Below the pieces are notes generated by a model. The model saw only the letters and a program-made list of their open reading frames with translations. It searched no databases and was not told where the DNA came from. Positions 19,664-29,068 of a stretch of DNA of 64,000 nt are shown piece after piece. This stretch comes from Streptomyces sp. D2-8. GTDB taxonomy: Bacteria; Actinomycetota; Actinomycetes; Streptomycetales; Streptomycetaceae. The stretch covers positions 1-64,000 of the forward strand of contig NZ_JAAHBP010000007.1 of NCBI RefSeq assembly GCF_023184515.1. Direction: 5' to 3'. Position numbers and translations under genes: made by a program. Every line of letters starts with the position of its first letter. Positions within the stretch are counted from its first letter, which is position 1.

Positions 19664-20170
19664 ATGAACAGCGACAGCGACCTCCAGATCGCCGGCGACA
19701 TCCTCGAAGTCACGCACCTCCTCCAGACCCCGCGCGAGCACCCGGCCACCGTCGCCGAGTTCGTCGGACTCGCCCGCTCCCTCGCCGAGGACCGCTCCCA
19801 GTGGGAGCACCTCGTCCGCTACGACGCGGCCAGCCGGTGGTACCACCGGCTGCGCACCGGCCCGGGCTACGAGGTGTGGCTGCTGTCCTGGGTGCCCGGG
19901 CAGGGCAGCGGGCTGCACGACCACGGCCGCTCCTCCGGTGTGCTGACCGTGCTGGACGGCACGCTGACCGAGCGCACGGAGCGGGGCACGCGCGCGCTGG
20001 GCGCGGGCGCGCAGCGCGTTTTCGCGCCGGGGTACGTGCACGAGGTCGTGAACGACGCGCTGGAGCCGGCGGTGAGCCTGCACGTCTACTACCCCGGCCT
20101 CACCGAGATGCCGATGCACACGGCCCCGCACTGCGAGGCCCGAAGCACACCGGGTGTCGTGACCGCCTGA
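19664..20170 (+). CDS. Cysteine dioxygenase, type I
   Basis: 168 residues, ATG 19664, with GAGGAACC upstream. It oxidises L-cysteine to cysteine sulfinate with O2 and non-heme iron, in the cytoplasm. The cupin core is visible: WLLSWVPGQGSGLHDHGRSS carries iron ligands His85 and His87, and APGYVHEVVND carries the third, His126. The mammalian Cys of the Cys-Tyr crosslink is replaced by Gly (SSGVLTVLDG), as in most bacterial enzymes. Total length and motif spacing fit the family. A Cys-rich leader ORF at 19483 suggests control by cysteine supply. Confidence 0.92.
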   Translation: MNSDSDLQIAGDILEVTHLLQTPREHPATVAEFVGLARSLAEDRSQWEHLVRYDAASRWYHRLRTGPGYEVWLLSWVPGQGSGLHDHGRSSGVLTVLDGTLTERTERGTRALGAGAQRVFAPGYVHEVVNDALEPAVSLHVYYPGLTEMPMHTAPHCEARSTPGVVTA

Positions 20171-20301
20171 CCGGTTGCCGTGGCCGCCGACCGGTTGTCA
20201 TGGGCGCCGACCGGTTGTCGGAGGCGCCTGCAAGACTGTCCCGCCCGTCGCCCGACCACCACCCCTCAACGAGTCAGCCTGGCGGCTGACACACTGTTTC
20301 A

Positions 20302-21261
20302 ATGCGCATTGTGGTTCTGGCAGGCGGCATCGGCGGTGCCCGGTTCCTGCGTGGTCTGAAGCGGGCTGTTCCGGACGCGGACATCACGGTCATCGGCAAC
20401 ACCGGGGACGACATCCACCTCTTCGGGCTGAAGGTCTGCCCGGACCTCGACACGGTGATGTACACGCTCGGCGGCGGCATCAACGAGGAGCAGGGCTGGG
20501 GTCGCGCCGACGAGACCTTCCACCTCAAGGAGGAACTCGCGGCGTACGGCGTCGGGCCCGAGTGGTTCGGCCTCGGCGACCGGGACTTCGCCACGCACAT
20601 CGTGCGGACGCAGATGATCGGCGCCGGATACCCGCTGAGCGCGGTGACGGAGGCGCTGTGCGACCGCTGGAAGCCGGGCGTGCGGCTCATCCCCATGTCC
20701 GACGACCGCATCGAGACTCATGTGGCCGTCGAGATCGACGGCGAGACCAAGGCGATCCACTTCCAGGAGTACTGGGTGCGGCTGCGCGCCTCGGTGCCCG
20801 CCCGGGCGGTCGTGCCGGTGGGTGCCGACCAGGCGAAGCCCGCGCCGGGCGTCCTGGAGGCCATCGCCGAGGCGGACGTGATCCTCTTCCCGCCGTCCAA
20901 CCCGGTCGTGTCGATCGGCACGATCCTCGCCGTGCCGGGCGTCCGGGAGGCGATCGCCGAAGCCGGGGTGCCGGTCATCGGCCTTTCCCCCATCGTCGGT
21001 GACGCACCCGTGCGGGGCATGGCCGACAAGGTGCTCGCCGCCGTGGGCGTCGAGTCGACCGCCACGGCGGTGGCCGAGCACTACGGCTCCGGCCTGCTGG
21101 ACGGCTGGCTCGTCGACTCGGTGGACGCGGGCGCGGTGGAGCAGGTCGAGGCGGCCGGGATCCGCTGCCGGGCCGTGCCGCTGATGATGAGCGACGCCGA
21201 CGCGACCGCGCGGATGGCCCAGGAGGCGCTGGCGCTGGCCGAGGAGGTGCGGGGGGCGTGA
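20302..21261 (+). CDS. fbiA: 2-phospho-L-lactate transferase / F420 precursor transferase (CofD/FbiA)
   Basis: 319 residues, ATG 20302. It joins the deazaflavin Fo to a phospho-lactate or phosphoenolpyruvate moiety carried on GDP, an essential late step of coenzyme F420 synthesis. Seen: [20 protein letters not shown] nucleotide-binding start, [22 protein letters not shown] metal and Fo site, the TGDDxHLFGL hallmark, and [22 protein letters not shown] near the C-terminus. All family blocks and the usual length are present. It overlaps fbiB by four bases (GTGA), giving a coupled pair. Confidence 0.96.
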   Translation: MRIVVLAGGIGGARFLRGLKRAVPDADITVIGNTGDDIHLFGLKVCPDLDTVMYTLGGGINEEQGWGRADETFHLKEELAAYGVGPEWFGLGDRDFATHIVRTQMIGAGYPLSAVTEALCDRWKPGVRLIPMSDDRIETHVAVEIDGETKAIHFQEYWVRLRASVPARAVVPVGADQAKPAPGVLEAIAEADVILFPPSNPVVSIGTILAVPGVREAIAEAGVPVIGLSPIVGDAPVRGMADKVLAAVGVESTATAVAEHYGSGLLDGWLVDSVDAGAVEQVEAAGIRCRAVPLMMSDADATARMAQEALALAEEVRGA

Positions 21262-22589
21262 GCGGCGAGGTCACCGGCGCGGAGCCGGGTGCCGCCGGGT
21301 ACCGGGTGTGGGCCCTGGGCGGGCTGCCCGAGGTCACGGCCGGGGACGACCTGGCGAAGCTGATCGCGGCCGCCGAGCCCGGTCTGGCCGACGGGGACGT
21401 GCTGCTCGTCACCTCGAAGATCATGTCCAAGGCGGAGGGCCGGATCGTCCGGGCCGCCGACCGGGAGGCCGCGATCGACGCGGAGACCGTCCGGGTGGTG
21501 GCCCGGCGCGGCGCCCTGCGGATCGTCGAGAACAAGCAGGGGCTCGTCATGGCCGCGGCCGGGGTCGACGCGTCCAACACCCCGTCCGGGACCGTGCTGT
21601 TGCTGCCCGAGGACCCGGACGCCTCCGCCCGCGCCCTCCGCGACGGACTGCGCGACGCCCTCGGCGTCGACGTCGGGGTCGTGGTCACCGACACGTTCGG
21701 GCGGCCCTGGCGCTCCGGGCTCACGGACGTCGCGATCGGCGCCGCCGGAGTGCGCGTGCTCGACGATCTGCGCGACGGCACGGACGCGTACGGCAATCCG
21801 CTCAGCGCCACCGTCGTCGCCACGGCCGACGAACTCGCCGCCGCCGGCGACCTGGTCAAGGGCAAGGCCGCTGGACTGCCGGTCGCCGTGGTGCGCGGGC
21901 TCCCGCACCTGGTCGCGGAGGGCGACGACGGCGAGGGAGCGCGGGCCATGGTCCGCGGCGCACGCGACGACATGTTCCGCCTCGGCACCTCGGAGGCGAT
22001 ACGGCTGGCCGTGACCCAGCGGCGTACGGTCCGCACCTTCACGGACGAGCCCGTCGACGCGGATGCCGTACGGCGGGCCGTGGCCGCGGCCGTGACGGCG
22101 CCGGCCCCGCACCACACGACACCGTGGCGGTTCGTCCTCCTGGAGTCGGGGGAGTCGCGGACCCGCCTGCTCGACGCCATGCGGGACGCGTGGATCGCCG
22201 ACCTGCGGCGGGACGGCAAGACGGAGGAGTCCATCGCCAAGCGGGTCCGGCGCGGGGACGTCCTGCGCAACGCGCCCTACCTCGTCGTCCCCTGCCTGGT
22301 CATGGACGGATCGCACACGTACGGCGACCCGCGGCGGGACGGTGCCGAGCGGGAGATGTTCGTGGTCGCCGCCGGTGCCGGCGTGCAGAACTTCCTGGTC
22401 TCGCTGGCCGCGGAGCGGCTGGGGTCGGCATGGGTGTCGTCGACGATGTTCTGCCGGGACGTGGTGCGCGAGGTGCTGGATCTGCCCGCGGACTGGGACC
22501 CGATGGGGGCGGTGGCGGTCGGGCATCCGGCGGCGGAACCACGGCCGCGGCCCGAGCGGGACGCGGGGACGTTCATCGAGGTGCGGTGA
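21258..22589 (+). CDS. fbiB: Coenzyme F420:L-glutamate ligase with nitroreductase-like C-terminal domain
   Basis: 443 residues, GTG 21258 within the fbiA stop. The N-terminal half (about 1-240) is the CofE-type ligase that adds glutamates to F420-0: [38 protein letters not shown], and [21 protein letters not shown] are diagnostic. The C-terminal half (about 245-443) is the FMN-binding nitroreductase-like domain found in actinobacterial FbiB ([35 protein letters not shown]), which extends the polyglutamate tail and handles the dehydro-F420 intermediate. The fusion is normal for actinobacteria. Confidence 0.95.
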   Translation: MSGEVTGAEPGAAGYRVWALGGLPEVTAGDDLAKLIAAAEPGLADGDVLLVTSKIMSKAEGRIVRAADREAAIDAETVRVVARRGALRIVENKQGLVMAAAGVDASNTPSGTVLLLPEDPDASARALRDGLRDALGVDVGVVVTDTFGRPWRSGLTDVAIGAAGVRVLDDLRDGTDAYGNPLSATVVATADELAAAGDLVKGKAAGLPVAVVRGLPHLVAEGDDGEGARAMVRGARDDMFRLGTSEAIRLAVTQRRTVRTFTDEPVDADAVRRAVAAAVTAPAPHHTTPWRFVLLESGESRTRLLDAMRDAWIADLRRDGKTEESIAKRVRRGDVLRNAPYLVVPCLVMDGSHTYGDPRRDGAEREMFVVAAGAGVQNFLVSLAAERLGSAWVSSTMFCRDVVREVLDLPADWDPMGAVAVGHPAAEPRPRPERDAGTFIEVR

Positions 22590-22651
22590 CAGGTGCCGGG
22601 CGGCGCCTACGCTCGTAGGGCTGCTCCTCACGGATTCCAGGGACGTCATTC

Positions 22652-23653
22652 ATGGCAGGACGGTTCGCTCCGCGACCCCCGCGTACGAGAGTGCGCGGTG
22701 GGCATGTCGCCGTGCCCGGAGGGGTTCCGCGGCAGGCGGCGGGGCCGGGCCGGGTGCGGGAGTGGGTGCCGGACGGGCCGCTGGATCTCGGGCTGGTGCT
22801 CGGGCCGTTGCGGCGCGGGCCCGGCGATCCGACGTTCCGGGCGACACCGGACGGGTCCGTCTGGCGCACCAGTCTCACTCCGGCAGGATCCGGGACGCTG
22901 CGGGTGTGCGCGTACGGCGGTGGGGTGCGCGGGGAGGCCTGGGGGCCCGGGGCGGAGTGGCTGCTGGAGCGGTTGCCGGAGTTGCTCGGGGCCGCGGACG
23001 ATCCGTCGGCGTTCGTGCCGCGGCACCGGCTGCTGGCGTCGGCCCGGCATCGGCGGCCGGGTTTGCGGCTGACGCGGAGCGGGCTCGTGCTGGAGTCGCT
23101 GATTCCGTCGATCCTGGAGCAGAAGGTCACGACCGATGAGGCGTATCGGGCGTGGCGGCTGCTGGTACGGAAGTTCGGGGAACCGGCGCCGGGGCCCGCG
23201 CCCGAGCGGATGTATGTGATGCCGGCTCCCCGGACGTGGGCGTTGATTCCGTCGTGGGAGTGGCATCGGGCCGGGGTCGACAACAAGCGGGCGTCGACGA
23301 TTCTGCGTGCGGTACGGGTCGCTGCGCGGCTGGAGCAGGCGGTGGGGATGGAGCCCGGGGCGGCTCGGGCGCGGCTGGAGGTCGTTCCGGGGGTCGGGCC
23401 GTGGACCTCTGCGGAGACGGTGCAGCGCAGTCATGGGGCTGCGGACGAGGTGACGGTGGGGGATCTGCATCTGCCCGGGATCGTGGGGTGGGCGCTGGCC
23501 GGGGACCGGGATGCGGATGATGCGGTGATGCTGGAGCTGCTCGAGCCGTATGCCGGGCAGCGGCATCGGGCGGCTCGGTTGATTCTGCTGAGCGGGAGGG
23601 TGCCGGCGCGCAGGGCGCCGAAGATGCCGCGGTGGGATATCGGGCAGTTGTGA
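22652..23653 (+). CDS. AlkA-like DNA-3-methyladenine glycosylase (HhH-GPD family)
   Basis: 333 residues, ATG 22652. It would remove alkylated bases from DNA in base-excision repair. The family core runs from about residue 135: SGLVLESLIPSILEQKVTTD, the helix-hairpin-helix with LEVVPGVGPWTSAETVQRSHG, and the catalytic-loop Asp in DEVTVGDLHLPGIVGWAL, which aligns with AlkA Asp238. The N-terminal 60 residues are Arg/Pro/Gly-rich, unlike Escherichia AlkA. It lies 62 bp after fbiB and could be read through. It converges on the nucleotidyltransferase at 23882; the 228-bp gap holds only GC-rich repetitive-looking sequence. Confidence 0.8.
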   Translation: MAGRFAPRPPRTRVRGGHVAVPGGVPRQAAGPGRVREWVPDGPLDLGLVLGPLRRGPGDPTFRATPDGSVWRTSLTPAGSGTLRVCAYGGGVRGEAWGPGAEWLLERLPELLGAADDPSAFVPRHRLLASARHRRPGLRLTRSGLVLESLIPSILEQKVTTDEAYRAWRLLVRKFGEPAPGPAPERMYVMPAPRTWALIPSWEWHRAGVDNKRASTILRAVRVAARLEQAVGMEPGAARARLEVVPGVGPWTSAETVQRSHGAADEVTVGDLHLPGIVGWALAGDRDADDAVMLELLEPYAGQRHRAARLILLSGRVPARRAPKMPRWDIGQL

Positions 23654-23881
23654 GCCGTTGGGTTCGGGTGCTCGGCGGTGGTGCCGGCGGCGGGGCGTTG
23701 CGCAGCCCGGCGGAGCGGGGTGCCGCTGCGCCCACCCGTGCCGCCGCCCGCAGCCAGGCGGGCCAGGGGGTCCGCACCCAGGCGGGACGGGGACCGCGTC
23801 CCGGGCGGGACAGGGCGTCCGCAGCTGGGCGGGGCGCGGCCCCCGTTGCCGGGCGGGCGCCGCTCCCTCCGCTCCGGCGTC

Positions 23882-24964
23882 CTACTGATCCGACGAGAAG
23901 CGGACCGCTCCTGCTGGGATGCGGGCGTCGCACCATATGCGGGCGCCCTCCAGGAGTTCGTTGTCGGGGCCGATCACCGCGCCGTCGCCTATGACCGTGC
24001 CCGTGAGGACCGAGCGTTGGCCGACGCGGGCCCGGGTGCCGATCAGGGAATCGGTGATGACCGCGCCCGGTTCGATGACCGCGCCGGGCAGGATCGTGCT
24101 GCCGAAGATCCGCGCGCCCTCCGCGACGAACGCGCCCTCTCCCACCACCGTGCCGCCCGCCAGCTTCGCGTCGGACGCGACCTGAGCCGTGGGCAGGACC
24201 AGGCGGTCGCCGCAGCGGCCGGGCACGGCGGGCGACGGGGCCCGGCCGAGGACCAGGTCCGCCGAGCCCCGGACGAAGGCCGCCGGGGTGCCCAGGTCCA
24301 GCCAGTAGGTCGAGTCGACCATGCCCTGGAGGTGCGCGCCGGCCGAGAGGAGACCGGGGAAGGTCTCCCGTTCCACCGACACCGGCCTGCCCAGCGGGAT
24401 CGAGTCGATGACCGAGCGGCGGAAGACGTACGCCCCCGCGTTGATCTGGTCGGTGACGATCTCCTCGGGGGTCTGCGGCTTCTCCAGGAACGCCAGGACC
24501 CTGCCCGTCTCGTCCGTGGGGACCAGGCCGTAGGCGCGCGGGTCCGTGACCTTCGTGAGGTGCAGGGAGACGTCCGCGCCCGTCGTCTCGTGGGTGTCCA
24601 CCAGGGCCCGGATGTCCAGGCCCGTCAGGATGTCGCCGTTGAAGATCAGGATCGGGTCGTCGGGCCCGGAGTGCAGCCGTGAGGCCACGTTGCGGATGGC
24701 ACCGCCCGTGCCGAGCGGCTCCTCCTCCGTGACGTACTCGAGGTGGAGTCCGAGCGCGGAGCCGTCGCCGAAGTACGGCTCGAAGACCTCGGCCAGATAG
24801 GACGTGGCCAGGACGATGTGCTCGACACCCGCGGCTCTCGCTCTCGCCAGCTGGTGCGTGAGGAAGGGCACCCCGGCCGCCGGGACCATGGGCTTGGGCG
24901 TGTGCACCGTGAGCGGGCGCAGCCGGGTGCCCTTGCCGCCGACCAGGAGGATCGCTTCTGTCAC
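23882..24964 (-). CDS. Sugar-1-phosphate nucleotidyltransferase (ManC-like)
   Basis: 360 residues, GTG 24964. The N-terminal nucleotidyltransferase domain (about 1-240) begins AILLVGGKGTRLRPLTVHTPKP, the pyrophosphorylase signature with the catalytic Arg and Lys. It also has FNGDILTGLDIRAL (metal Asp) and NAGAYVFRRSVIDSIP. The C-terminal part (about 255-350) is a left-handed beta-helix of hexapeptide repeats (GGTVVGEGAFVAEGARIFG and following). Such enzymes make GDP-mannose or other NDP-sugars, and with manA and manB nearby GDP-mannose is the likeliest product. The acceptor nucleotide is inferred. Confidence 0.85.
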   Translation of the reverse strand: MTEAILLVGGKGTRLRPLTVHTPKPMVPAAGVPFLTHQLARARAAGVEHIVLATSYLAEVFEPYFGDGSALGLHLEYVTEEEPLGTGGAIRNVASRLHSGPDDPILIFNGDILTGLDIRALVDTHETTGADVSLHLTKVTDPRAYGLVPTDETGRVLAFLEKPQTPEEIVTDQINAGAYVFRRSVIDSIPLGRPVSVERETFPGLLSAGAHLQGMVDSTYWLDLGTPAAFVRGSADLVLGRAPSPAVPGRCGDRLVLPTAQVASDAKLAGGTVVGEGAFVAEGARIFGSTILPGAVIEPGAVITDSLIGTRARVGQRSVLTGTVIGDGAVIGPDNELLEGARIWCDARIPAGAVRFSSDQ

Positions 24965-25097
24965 GTGTCGTCTCTGCTTCCTGCCGGGACCGGCCGAACT
25001 GTCTTTCGGCCGGTCAGTGTATGCAGACCGTTCCGTGGCGCCTTCGTTGGCCGTGCGGCATTCCGCCCCCTGCCCCCCGTCGGCGGTGAACGTGTGC

Positions 25098-26576
25098 TCA
25101 GCGGCCCTGGTAGCGGGCCGCCGTGGAGCGGGCCGAGCCGAGCTTTCCGTAGAGCTTGCGTCCCGGGCACTCCGTGATGAAGCCGTCCCGGTGACCCGAG
25201 ATCCGGTTCAGTCGCACCTTCTTACCCTTGCGGTGGAGATTGCTGCCAGCCGACTTCAGGTATGTCTTCCCCTTCGGATTCACCCGGTACAGCCCCAGCT
25301 TCCACGCGGTCAGCCGGGCGACGGCCTTGACAGCGGACTTCGACGGCTTCGTGGCACCGTACGACCCGAGGACGGCGATCCCCATGCTGTTGCTGTTGAA
25401 ACCAAGCGTGTGCGCGCCGAGGACCGGTTTCGCCACGCCCCCGGCGCGGCCCTCGTAGATCTTTCCGCACTTGTCGATGAGGAAGTTGTAGCCGATGTCC
25501 CGCCAACCCATGCTCTTGACGTGGTAGCGGTAGATACCGCGGATGAGTGACGGGACCTGCGAGCAGCGGTAGTTGTTGCCGCTGGCCGTGTGGTGCACGA
25601 AGGCCGCCTTGATCTTCTTCGTGTACTTGAAACCGCTCTCCCGCAACCCCTCGTTCGCACCCCAGCCGCGCCGCGTGACGATACCCGGGCGCGGGCCGAT
25701 GTACGGCTTGGCCTGTCGCTGCTGCTCCGTCAGCCCGCCCGCGTCGAGGGCGAGGTACTCCTGCTCGGTCTCGGCGCGGCTCATTGCCGCGATCTCGGTG
25801 GCGCCGAGCGGGGCGAGGTCGGCGTTGACGGCTGCGGCTTCGGCGAGGGCGGAGGCCTCGGTGAGTGCGGCGGCCTCGGCGTTCAGGCCACCGGTGCGGG
25901 GGCCGTCCGCGGCGGCGCCGGGGAGCGCGTCGTCGTCCTCGCCGGGGTCGACGAGTTCGAGGCGCAGGCCCGAGGGCAGCGGGGGCGCGGCCGACAGGTT
26001 GCGGGTGCCCGAGGTGTGCTCGGCGGAGTCGGACTCGGACTCCGACTCGGAACGGACGCGGAGTTCCACGCCGTCGGAGTCGCCCACCCACAGCGGGGCC
26101 GTGGCACCGCGGACGCGGCCCGAGGCTCGCTCGGAGGTGTCCCGGTCGGCGGCGTGGTCGGCGTTGTGGGTCTCCACGTCCTGCCAGCCCGACCAGGTGC
26201 CGGTGCCGGCGGCGCGGGTGCGGACCTGGACGCGTCCGCGCAGTTCGGCCTCGGGGTCGTCCCAGACGACACCGACGAGGGAGAAGTGGCGTACGGCTCG
26301 GCGGGGCAACCCCTGCTCGGCGGAGGGGGTGGCGCGGTCGCGGGTGAGGGGTTCGAGGGGGAGGGACTGGGTGCTGCCGGCGGCGAACGGTTCGGTCGCA
26401 CGCCGGTCGGTCGGGGTGGCGGCCGGGGTCCCCGCGCGGGGCACGGATCTCGCCGTCGTGGCGACTTCCGTGGCCGGCACCGGGCTCGCCGTCGCCGCGG
26501 AGGCGGGAGGGGTGAGGGGAAGGGCCAGAGCGGCCGCACAGGTGACACCGATCGAGGAAGCAAGGAATCCACGCAT
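25098..26576 (-). CDS. Secreted N-acetylmuramoyl-L-alanine amidase / peptidoglycan recognition protein
   Basis: 492 residues from ATG 26576 (MRGFLASSIGVTCAAALALP); in-frame ATGs at 26594 and 26600 are alternatives, none with a good ribosome site. A Sec signal peptide ends around residue 30 (PPASA). A long Ala/Thr/Glu-rich region with an extra beta domain (about 75-215) precedes the amidase/PGRP domain (about 290-470). That domain shows RGWGANEG, the zinc ligand in AAFVHHTASGNNY, YHVKSMGWRDIGYNFLID with the catalytic Tyr, and GHRDGFITECPG with the remaining His and Cys ligands. It cleaves peptide stems from peptidoglycan outside the cell. Downstream on the same strand is the ManC-like gene, 133 bp away. 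Confidence 0.88.
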   Translation of the reverse strand: MRGFLASSIGVTCAAALALPLTPPASAATASPVPATEVATTARSVPRAGTPAATPTDRRATEPFAAGSTQSLPLEPLTRDRATPSAEQGLPRRAVRHFSLVGVVWDDPEAELRGRVQVRTRAAGTGTWSGWQDVETHNADHAADRDTSERASGRVRGATAPLWVGDSDGVELRVRSESESESDSAEHTSGTRNLSAAPPLPSGLRLELVDPGEDDDALPGAAADGPRTGGLNAEAAALTEASALAEAAAVNADLAPLGATEIAAMSRAETEQEYLALDAGGLTEQQRQAKPYIGPRPGIVTRRGWGANEGLRESGFKYTKKIKAAFVHHTASGNNYRCSQVPSLIRGIYRYHVKSMGWRDIGYNFLIDKCGKIYEGRAGGVAKPVLGAHTLGFNSNSMGIAVLGSYGATKPSKSAVKAVARLTAWKLGLYRVNPKGKTYLKSAGSNLHRKGKKVRLNRISGHRDGFITECPGRKLYGKLGSARSTAARYQGR

Positions 26577-26725
26577 GCCCCTGATCTTGGGCATAGTCAT
26601 ACAAGTCTGTCTATTTGGGATTTGACGGACTGTCGGTCGGGCTCGGCCGAACCGGTGGCGGATTCGCGGCGGTGCCGTGGCCCGGCCGTTGGGCGGAGGG
26701 TGGTGCGCCGCGTACGCTTGCGCGG

Positions 26726-27496
26726 GTGAACGCCACCGATCGCACCCCCGCCGACCTGCTGGGTTCCGCGCTGGCCGCGGATCCGGGACGTCCCCTGGTG
26801 ACCTTCTACGACGACGCCACGGGCGAACGGGTCGAACTGTCCGTGGCCACCTTCGCCAATTGGGTGGCCAAGACCGCGAACCTCCTCCAGGACGAACTGT
26901 CCGTCGAGCCCGGGGACCGGGTGGCGCTGCTGCTGCCCGCGCACTGGCAGACGGCGGTGTGGCTGCTGGCGTGTGCGTCGGTGGGAGTCGTCGCGGACGT
27001 GTCCGGGGACGTCCGGGCGGCCGACGTCGCGGTGAGCGGGCCGGACCGGCTGGAGGAGGCACGGGCCTGCTCCGGGGCACGGATCGCGATGGCGCTGCGG
27101 CCTCTCGGGGGGCGTTTCCCACAGGCCCCCGAGGGGTTCGTCGACTACGCGGTGGAGGTGCCGGGGCAGGGCGACCGGTTCGTGCCGTACGCCCCCGTGG
27201 ATCCGGAGGGGCCCGCGCTGATCGTGGCCGGGCGGGAGTTCAGCGGGGCCGAGGTGGTCGAGCGGGCCCGGGCCGAGGCGACGGAGCTCGGCCTGACCGG
27301 GCCCGGGTCGCGGATCCTGTCGGACCTGCCGTACGACACATGGGACGGGCTGAACGCCGGGCTGTACGGGCCGCTGGCCACCGGGGGTTCCGTGGTGCTG
27401 TGCCGGAATCTGGAGCAGGCCGGGGACGGCGTGCTGGACAAGCGTGTGGAGAGCGAGCGGGTCACGACGATCGCCCGCGGCGCAGCGGGCCGGTAG
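26726..27496 (+). CDS. TIGR03089-family acyl-CoA synthetase-like protein
   Basis: 256 residues from GTG 26726. There is no ribosome site, but TACGCT (26713-26718) lies 18 bp after TTGGGC (26689-26694), placing transcription start at the GTG: a probable leaderless mRNA. The fragment resembles the N-terminal part of AMP-forming acyl-CoA synthetases (LVTFYDDATGERVELSVATF; WVAKTANLLQDELSVEPGDRVALLLPAHWQ). It lacks the ATP-binding TSGTTGxPK motif and the C-terminal lid, so it cannot be a complete synthetase. This short form is conserved in actinobacteria as TIGR03089; its role is unknown. Confidence 0.75.
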   Translation: MNATDRTPADLLGSALAADPGRPLVTFYDDATGERVELSVATFANWVAKTANLLQDELSVEPGDRVALLLPAHWQTAVWLLACASVGVVADVSGDVRAADVAVSGPDRLEEARACSGARIAMALRPLGGRFPQAPEGFVDYAVEVPGQGDRFVPYAPVDPEGPALIVAGREFSGAEVVERARAEATELGLTGPGSRILSDLPYDTWDGLNAGLYGPLATGGSVVLCRNLEQAGDGVLDKRVESERVTTIARGAAGR

Positions 27497-27600
27497 CCGA
27501 GCCGCTCCCCCCGTTCGGCGCATCCCCACCCACCCCCCGCCCTCCATCCGCGCCATGGTCGTAGGAGCAGTGCGCGCGGGGCGTTCCTACGTCAGGAGGG

Positions 27601-28827
27601 GTGGTTGCTGCCGTGGGCTACAGGGTCGGTCCGGGCGTGGGGGCGTCGGCCAGCGGGCGGGGGCTGGCGCGGCGGCGCCGGCGGCGGTGGGTGCGGATCA
27701 CGGCGTTCGGGGTCACGGCTCTCCTCGTGGTGGCCGGAGGAGTCGGCTGGGCCGTGTACGCGAAGCTCAGCGGGAACATCACAGCCGACGAGGCGGCCGC
27801 CGCCGAGCTCGCGCGGTACGACAAGGAGCGGCCCACCTCCCTGGTCAAGGACGCGCGGAACATCCTGCTGATCGGGTCGGACTCGCGCGCGGGGACCGAC
27901 AACGCCCGCTACGGGCGGGACTCCGGCACCGAGCGGTCCGACACCGCGATCCTGCTGCACCTGTCCGGGGGCCGGGGCAGCGCCACCGCCGTCTCCCTCC
28001 CCCGGGATCTGATGGTGGACCTGCCGGGCTGCCGGCGCCCGGACGGGTCCCGCAGCGCGCCCCGGTTCGCCATGTTCAACCAGGCCTTCCAGCTGGGCGG
28101 GTCGGCCTGCACCATCCGGACCGTGGAGAAGCTGACCGACATCCGCGTCGACCATCACGTCGTCGTCGACTTCCACGGCTTCAAGAAGATGGTCGACGCG
28201 GTCGACGGCGTCGAGGTGTGCCTGCGGGAACCGATCGACGACCGGGCCGCCAAGCTGCGGCTGCCCGCCGGGCGCGTGACGCTGAACGGCGAGCAGGCCC
28301 TCGGCTACGTCCGGGCCCGCAAGACCCTCGGCGACGGCAGCGACACCGAGCGGATGGAGCGTCAGCAGCGATTCCTCGGGGCACTCGTCAACAAGGTGCG
28401 CAGCAATGACGTCCTGCTGAATCCGGCGAAGCTCTATCCCGTGCTGGATGCCGCCACGTCGTCTCTCACCACCGACCCGGAATTGGCGAGCTTGCGTGGT
28501 TTGTACGAGCTCGTGCGCGGCCTGCGCGACATCCCCATGGAACAAGTGCAATTCCTGACCGTCCCCCGGGAGTCGTATACGTACGACGCCAATCGCGACC
28601 AACTCGTGGAACCTGCGGCGGAGAGGCTCTTCGAGCGGCTGCGCACGGACGCGCCCGTGGTCGTGGAGGGGAACGGCCCGCGAAGTTCCGCCCCGCTGAG
28701 GCTCGCCGATACGCGTGACGGGTCGTACGGGGATTCGCATCCGGGTCCTTACCGACGGCCCTCCGTCACCGTTTCTCCTCCACCGACATTTCGGGGGAAC
28801 ACGGCAGCCGAGGACACCTGCGAGTAA
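27601..28827 (+). CDS. LCP (LytR-CpsA-Psr) family ligase, short form
   Basis: 408 residues from GTG 27601; GTG 27613 is an equally possible start (AGGAGG at 27594-27599 is close to one and far from the other). One membrane helix at about 31-53 after an Arg-rich tail leaves the bulk outside the cell. The LCP domain (about 85-330) has NILLIGSDSRAGTDN, ATAVSLPRDLMVDLPG, and GYVRARKTLGDGSDTERMERQQ, covering the acidic and Arg residues that bind polyprenyl-phosphate and metal. There is no LytR_C domain, and the C-terminus is Pro/Ser-rich. LCP enzymes transfer teichoic acids or other glycopolymers from lipid carriers to peptidoglycan. It is the first of six paralogs in this window. Confidence 0.88.
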   Translation: MVAAVGYRVGPGVGASASGRGLARRRRRRWVRITAFGVTALLVVAGGVGWAVYAKLSGNITADEAAAAELARYDKERPTSLVKDARNILLIGSDSRAGTDNARYGRDSGTERSDTAILLHLSGGRGSATAVSLPRDLMVDLPGCRRPDGSRSAPRFAMFNQAFQLGGSACTIRTVEKLTDIRVDHHVVVDFHGFKKMVDAVDGVEVCLREPIDDRAAKLRLPAGRVTLNGEQALGYVRARKTLGDGSDTERMERQQRFLGALVNKVRSNDVLLNPAKLYPVLDAATSSLTTDPELASLRGLYELVRGLRDIPMEQVQFLTVPRESYTYDANRDQLVEPAAERLFERLRTDAPVVVEGNGPRSSAPLRLADTRDGSYGDSHPGPYRRPSVTVSPPPTFRGNTAAEDTCE

Positions 28828-28867
28828 AGCGGGCACCAAGGTCACTCCAAGGCAATGAACTCTTGAC

Positions 28868-28965
28868 CCGGGAAATGGGCGAATTGCCCGGGTGTAGGGA
28901 CGTGGAATGGGTCACCGTCCTCGCTCGGCGCCGAAAGGGGCGGTTAGTGTGAGCGATCCGGTGCG
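28868..28965 (+). promoter_or_regulatory. Duplicated upstream element of the second LCP gene
   Basis: This element is recognisably homologous to 30847-30943, upstream of the next LCP gene. Both copies have an inverted repeat GGGC-N5/6-GCCC (here GGGCGAATTGCCC at about 28878-28890) and, about 55 bp further on, a -10-like TTAGTGTG followed by GCGATCC. The conservation outside genes suggests a shared promoter and operator. Confidence 0.45.
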
Positions 28966-29068
28966 CCCGGCTCTGAGGGACGGTCCTGAGGTCGCGCACT
29001 GTGTGACCGAGACCCGAGCGCCTTGGAGGGGAAGGCGCCGCGTGCCCCGACGGAGGAAACAGGCAACC

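Noticed and set aside
23654..23881. Plus-strand coding potential between the DNA glycosylase and the nucleotidyltransferase
   Set aside because: The frames are open only because of extreme GC; the peptides are Arg/Gly/Ala strings. The DNA looks like a GC-rich intergenic repeat seen widely in Streptomyces, which I cannot verify without a search.
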